Assembly (NCBI GenBank): GCA_964636505.1
Contig: CAZWRY010000009.1
Span: forward strand, 1 to 34,906
Source of the DNA: CAZSCF01 sp964636505
Lineage (GTDB): Bacteria; Patescibacteriota; Minisyncoccia; Moranbacterales; UBA2206
Direction of reading: 5' to 3'
Length of the DNA: 34,906 nt
How positions within the stretch are numbered: position 1 is the stretch's first letter; every line of letters starts with the position of its first letter. A program made the translations under genes and the position numbers. The notes below the pieces were generated by a model. The model saw nothing but the letters and a program-made list of their open reading frames with translations. It did not search any database and had not been told where the DNA came from. Positions 32,024 to 34,906 of this stretch are shown one piece after another.

Positions 32024-32701
32024 ATGACAAAATCACAAAAACAAATTGAATCAAGAAAACTGAGATCAAAAGGTTTTAGCATTGGAGAAATTGCTAAAAA
32101 AATCAAAGTATCAAAAGGTTCAGTAAGCAGGTGGTGCAATGATATTGAGTTGACTGACAGACAGAAGAACAATCTTCATAGCAAGATGGTAAAAGGCAGT
32201 TACGCGGGCAGAATGAAAGGAGTGCAAATGCAGAAAAACAAAAAGATTGAAAAGATCAGGGAGTGTTCTTTGAAAGCGAAGAAAGACATTTCAATTTTAA
32301 AAAAAAGAGAATTATTTTTTTCCGGTCTATCGTTATATTGGGGCGAAGGCGCGAAAAACGGGTCTAATGTTAGATTTTACAATTCAGACCCCTTGGTAAT
32401 AAAGTTTATAATGAGATGGTTCAGGGATTCGCTTAAAATTAAGGACGATAGATTTTTAATGTATATAAATATCAATGAAATTCACCGGGAAAGATTAGAA
32501 GAGGTTATAAGATATTGGTCAAAAGTTTCGGGCATTTCAAGGAGTCAATTCAGAAAACCCACTTTGATAAAGATTAAAAATAAAAAAATTTATCAAGATT
32601 TTTTTAATCATTATGGCACTTTATCTATTAGAATTTCAAAAAGCAAGTATTTGCTGTATCAGATAATAGAATGGTTAAAGGCCTTAGGTAAGGCGGAGTA
32701 G
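32024..32701 (+). CDS. HTH plus LAGLIDADG-like protein overlapping a tRNA gene
   Basis: The 225-residue protein starts with a helix-turn-helix (about 10-40, SIGEIAKKIKVSKGSVSRWC). A basic linker follows, then a domain beginning FFSGLSLYWGEGAKNGSNVRFYNSDP. That helix resembles the LAGLIDADG core, and HYGTLSIRISKSKYLLYQIIEWL closes the fold. Such proteins are common in candidate phyla; they resemble homing-endonuclease or WhiA-type folds and may be DNA-binding regulators or degenerate homing enzymes. The last three sense bases and stop lie inside the CAU tRNA that starts at 32692, so both share a transcript. GTG 32015 is an alternative start. Confidence 0.75.
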   Translation: MTKSQKQIESRKLRSKGFSIGEIAKKIKVSKGSVSRWCNDIELTDRQKNNLHSKMVKGSYAGRMKGVQMQKNKKIEKIRECSLKAKKDISILKKRELFFSGLSLYWGEGAKNGSNVRFYNSDPLVIKFIMRWFRDSLKIKDDRFLMYININEIHRERLEEVIRYWSKVSGISRSQFRKPTLIKIKNKKIYQDFFNHYGTLSIRISKSKYLLYQIIEWLKALGKAE

Positions 32702-32765
32702 CTCAGTTGGTTAGAGCGCAGCACTCATAAGGCTGAGGTCGTGAGTCCGAATCTCACCTCCGCTA
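32692..32765 (+). tRNA. Elongator-type tRNA with CAU anticodon (Met or Ile-lysidine)
   Basis: The acceptor GGCGGAG pairs with CTCCGCT with a G1·U72 wobble, and the D-arm GCTC/GAGC (C11-G24) is elongator-type. The anticodon loop is CTCATAA with an A31·G39 mismatch. The T-loop reads TCCGAAT, so position 55 is C instead of the near-universal T. The sequence alone does not tell elongator Met from tRNA-Ile(CAU) needing TilS. Confidence 0.85.
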
Positions 32766-32783
32766 CAAGTTTAATAATATTTT

Positions 32784-32857
32784 GGGGGCGTAGCTCAGTT
32801 GGTTAGAGCGACTGCCTGTCACGCAGTAGGTCACCGGTTCGAGTCCGGCCGTCCCCG
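32784..32857 (+). tRNA. tRNA-Asp (GUC)
   Basis: The acceptor GGGGGCG/CGTCCCC has one G·U, the anticodon loop CTGTCAC gives GUC, the T-loop is TTCGAGT and the discriminator is G73 as expected for Asp. It lies 18 bases after the CAU tRNA; CCA is not encoded. Confidence 0.95.
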
Positions 32858-32859
32858 CC

Positions 32860-32923
32860 TTCGTCCGCCATAGCGGACTTCGGCGGGCAAGCCCGCAAGA
32901 AGTTCGCTATAGCGAAAACTTCT
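32860..32923. repeat. REP-like cluster of three palindromes
   Basis: There are three tight hairpins in a row: GTCCGC/GCGGAC (32863-32878), GCGGGCAAGCCCGC (32883-32896) and a stem around TTCGCTATAGCGAA (32898-32923). It is GC-rich, directly follows tRNA-Asp, and resembles palindromes scattered in Parcubacteria assemblies. Confidence 0.75.
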
Positions 32924-32947
32924 GTATTTGTTGAGTTTTTGAATCAC

Positions 32948-32977
32948 AAAAATCCATAAAAAAAGATGGATTTTTTT
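32948..32977 (+). terminator. Rho-independent terminator of the tRNA unit
   Basis: AAAAATCCAT/ATGGATTTTT stem with an 8-base A-rich loop and a T run. Confidence 0.85.
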
Positions 32978-32991
32978 GTCTGTTTTAAGGC

Positions 32992-33020
32992 TTGGCATCG
33001 GGCAGGAAGAGGTATATAAT
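32992..33020 (+). promoter_or_regulatory. Promoter of the membrane protein gene at 33045
   Basis: TTGGCA, 17-bp spacer, TATAAT; an AGGAAG follows in the leader before the ATG. Confidence 0.75.
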
Positions 33021-33044
33021 AGAAAGGAAGACAAATAAAATTTT

Positions 33045-33416
33045 ATGACACTGCGGACCTATGTCTGGGGGATGTTAATAATTACCCTCTTTTCATTTGT
33101 TGCCCTTTTTGGGGTTGTAACTTATATTGATCCAGATAAGTCAGGCCTTCCCGGAAAGGCAGTTTTCTATGCAGTTCTTTTATTTTTTTTGAGCGGTTTT
33201 TTTAATTTATTCCTGCTCTGGATCAGAAAAAAAATGCTGGGTAAAGAATCAGCCGTGGTTAATATCGGACTAAGTTTTCGGCAAGGATTCTTGTTGGCAG
33301 TTTTGGCCGTCGGAATATTGATTTTGCAGGGAATGCGGATGCTGGTATGGTGGGACGGACTTCTTTTGGTGGTAGCGATATTTCTAGCGGAGCTATATTT
33401 TTTATCTAAAGAATAG
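33045..33416 (+). CDS. Conserved four-helix membrane protein
   Basis: The 123-residue protein has four predicted transmembrane helices (about 8-27, 38-60, 78-97, 102-120) and a short basic cytoplasmic loop (RKKMLGKE). An extracellular YIDPDKSGLPG loop lies after helix 1. I recognise no enzyme motif; similar short proteins occur next to housekeeping genes in Patescibacteria. It has a clear promoter and a GGAAG upstream. gyrB follows after a long inverted repeat. Confidence 0.75.
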   Translation: MTLRTYVWGMLIITLFSFVALFGVVTYIDPDKSGLPGKAVFYAVLLFFLSGFFNLFLLWIRKKMLGKESAVVNIGLSFRQGFLLAVLAVGILILQGMRMLVWWDGLLLVVAIFLAELYFLSKE

Positions 33417-33426
33417 TAAGTGTGTT

Positions 33427-33530
33427 ATATTTTGTATTTTTATTTTTGCTAATTTGTGCTGCGGCGCGATAACGGACAATTGTAAACCGCACCTCCGAGA
33501 CAAATTAACAAAAATAAAAATACAAAATAT
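33427..33530. repeat. Long inverted repeat filling the junction before gyrB
   Basis: 31-bp arms (33427-33457 and 33500-33530) match except for one base, with a 42-base loop. Inside the loop TGCGG and CCGCA can extend the stem. It begins 10 bases after the upstream stop and ends 39 bases before the gyrB ATG. A weak promoter TTGCTA-16-GATAAC overlaps the left arm and loop. Confidence 0.9.
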
Positions 33531-33569
33531 CAAAAAAATCATTTTATTAAAATTTAAAGTTTATTTTTT

Positions 33570-34906
33570 ATGACTGCGAAGAAAAAAGAAGTACAAAACA
33601 GCGGTGAGTATACAGCTAGGTCCATTCAGGTTTTGGAAGGACTTGAACCGGTAAGAAAAAGACCAGGAATGTATATTGGCGGAACTTCAACTGAAGGACT
33701 GCATCATTTGGTTTGGGAAGTGGTCAATAATTCCATTGACGAGGCGATGGCAGGATATGGCAAAGATATTATTATCAATCTTTTACCAGAAGATGTTATT
33801 GAAGTGACTGATAACGGACGAGGTATTCCAATTGAAAAACACCCGCAAACTAAAAAATCAACTTTGGAAACGGTTTTGACCGTTTTGCATGCCGGAGGAA
33901 AATTTGGCGGCGGCGGTTACAAAATTTCCGGAGGATTGCACGGAGTCGGAGTTTCGGTAGTGAACGCGCTTAGCGTTTGGACACGGGCCGAAGTGAAGCG
34001 TGACGGCAAAATTTATGCCATGGAATTTGAAAGAGGCAAACCCAAATCCAAAGAACCGAAAGTTGTCGGTAAAGCCGAAGGCACGGGCACAAAAATTTCT
34101 TTTCAGGCTGATCCGCAGATTTTTCCGGAAATAAAATACAGTTTTGAGAAAATATTAAGCTATGTTCGCCAACAAGCCTATTTGACTAAAGGTATTGGCA
34201 TTAAAGTCTATGACAATCGTTCAGAAGATCAAAACAGAGCTTTCGGATTCCTTTTTGATGGCGGCTTGGTGTCCTATGTGAAATTTCTGAATCGCGGTAA
34301 GGAAATTAAAAATCAAATGCCCTTCTATGTGGAAAAAAATATTGATGACATTCAAGTGGAAGTGGCCATGCAATACACGGACGGATATAAAGAACATGTT
34401 TTTTCTTTCGCCAATAATATTTTTACTCCGGAGGGAGGGATGCATGAGGCCGGATTTCGGGCTTCTCTCACCAGAGTTTTGAATTCCTATGCCAAAAAAA
34501 ATGGATTTTTGAAAGAAAAAGACGAGAATTTTACATCAGAGGATTTACAGGAAGGGCTTACGGCTGTTATTAGCGTTAAGTTGCGTAACCCGCAATTTGA
34601 GGGTCAAACTAAGGCCAAATTGGGTAATAATGAGGTACGCGGGGCCGTTTCCAGCGTGACTTCTGAAGCCTTAAATGATTATCTGGAATCTCATCCCAAT
34701 AATGCCAAAGCCATTATTTCCAAGTGTCTTTTGACATCTAAAGCTAGAATTGCGGCTCGGGCAGCCAAAGATGCGGTTATTCGCAAAGGCGCCTTGGAAG
34801 GCATGACTCTCCCTGGAAAGTTAGCTGATTGTTCTTCGCGCGATCCGGAAGAATCAGAAATATATATTGTGGAGGGAGATTCCGCTGGAGGCTCGGCCAA
34901 ACAAGG
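33570..34906 (+). CDS. gyrB: DNA gyrase subunit B, 5' part (cut by window end)
   Basis: About 445 residues are visible. The GHKL ATPase domain has KRPGMYIGGTSTEGLHHLVWE, catalytic Glu and Asn in EVVNNSIDEAMAG, DNGRGIP, and the lid loop GGKFGGGGYKISGGLHGVG. The transducer has QTKAKLGNNEVRG with its Lys, and the first TOPRIM motif YIVEGDSAGGSAKQ lies at the very end. It supercoils DNA with GyrA. The residue before the Mg-binding Asn is Asn instead of the usual Asp (NN for DN), a mild change. The frame is open at 34906. Confidence 0.96.
   Translation, partial: MTAKKKEVQNSGEYTARSIQVLEGLEPVRKRPGMYIGGTSTEGLHHLVWEVVNNSIDEAMAGYGKDIIINLLPEDVIEVTDNGRGIPIEKHPQTKKSTLETVLTVLHAGGKFGGGGYKISGGLHGVGVSVVNALSVWTRAEVKRDGKIYAMEFERGKPKSKEPKVVGKAEGTGTKISFQADPQIFPEIKYSFEKILSYVRQQAYLTKGIGIKVYDNRSEDQNRAFGFLFDGGLVSYVKFLNRGKEIKNQMPFYVEKNIDDIQVEVAMQYTDGYKEHVFSFANNIFTPEGGMHEAGFRASLTRVLNSYAKKNGFLKEKDENFTSEDLQEGLTAVISVKLRNPQFEGQTKAKLGNNEVRGAVSSVTSEALNDYLESHPNNAKAIISKCLLTSKARIAARAAKDAVIRKGALEGMTLPGKLADCSSRDPEESEIYIVEGDSAGGSAKQ

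Noticed and set aside
32831..33034. Minus-strand 67-residue protein containing AGLPAEVRYGGRRR
   Set aside because: It is the translation of the REP-like palindromes and of the antisense of tRNA-Asp.
1..34906. CRISPR array or restriction-modification operon
   Set aside because: No regularly spaced direct repeats are seen, and the only methyltransferase is linked to terminase genes with no nuclease partner.

Overview
The window looks like a fragment of a small, AT-rich genome of the Candidate Phyla Radiation (Patescibacteria), most likely Parcubacteria or Moranbacteria-like. The evidence is the many short membrane proteins typical of that group, a type IV pilus operon with no PilP or PilQ outer-membrane parts, microsatellite-type insertions inside ligA, and REP-like palindromes next to tRNA genes. 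This placement is inference from gene content; no rRNA is present. Two runs of ten N (2963-2972 and 7522-7531) are assembly gaps, each breaking one gene.

Layout. Bases 1-3663 are a phage or integrative-element module: a DNA methyltransferase 3' end, terminase small and large subunits, and a large serine recombinase. Next comes a GC-rich, strongly structured non-coding stretch (about 3725-3873) and a gene for a membrane-anchored protein. Bases 4691-7540 hold two tRNA-Ser genes, a conserved membrane protein, a zinc-ribbon protein, TspO, a pyrimidine-dimer glycosylase and a gap-broken hypothetical gene. Bases 7600-10599 encode an NADH-binding NuoF/HydB-type subunit and a multi-cluster [FeFe]-hydrogenase, probably one H2/NADH redox complex. 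Two small membrane-anchored proteins follow. The minus-strand operon clpC-comF-hypothetical covers 11407-15270.

Bases 15599-27105 are one long type IV pilus locus: pilM, pilN, pilO, pilB, a CheY-like regulator, pilT, pilC, two pilins, pilD and four minor-pilin-like genes. The set is enough for assembly, retraction and prepilin processing across a single membrane. Bases 27176-31839 carry ligA, gatC, gatA and a membrane protein with a HEPN-like motif. Then come initiator tRNA-Met, an HTH plus LAGLIDADG-like protein whose 3' end overlaps a CAU tRNA, tRNA-Asp, a REP-like cluster, a membrane protein and the 5' part of gyrB, cut by the window end.

The most unusual signals are non-coding. (1) A chain of directly abutting hairpins, two closed by GNRA tetraloops, lies in a GC-rich island after the recombinase. 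(2) Three co-directional gene junctions (nuoF/hydA, ligA/gatC, membrane protein/gyrB) are each filled by a long inverted repeat of 20-31 bp arms. A candidate promoter sits in or at the edge of the loop, and the right arm lies just before the next start codon. The arms differ in sequence between loci, so they do not look like copies of one transposon. (3) Two tRNA genes are physically tied to protein genes: tspO begins 5 nt after a tRNA CCA end, and an HTH/LAGLIDADG gene ends inside a tRNA.
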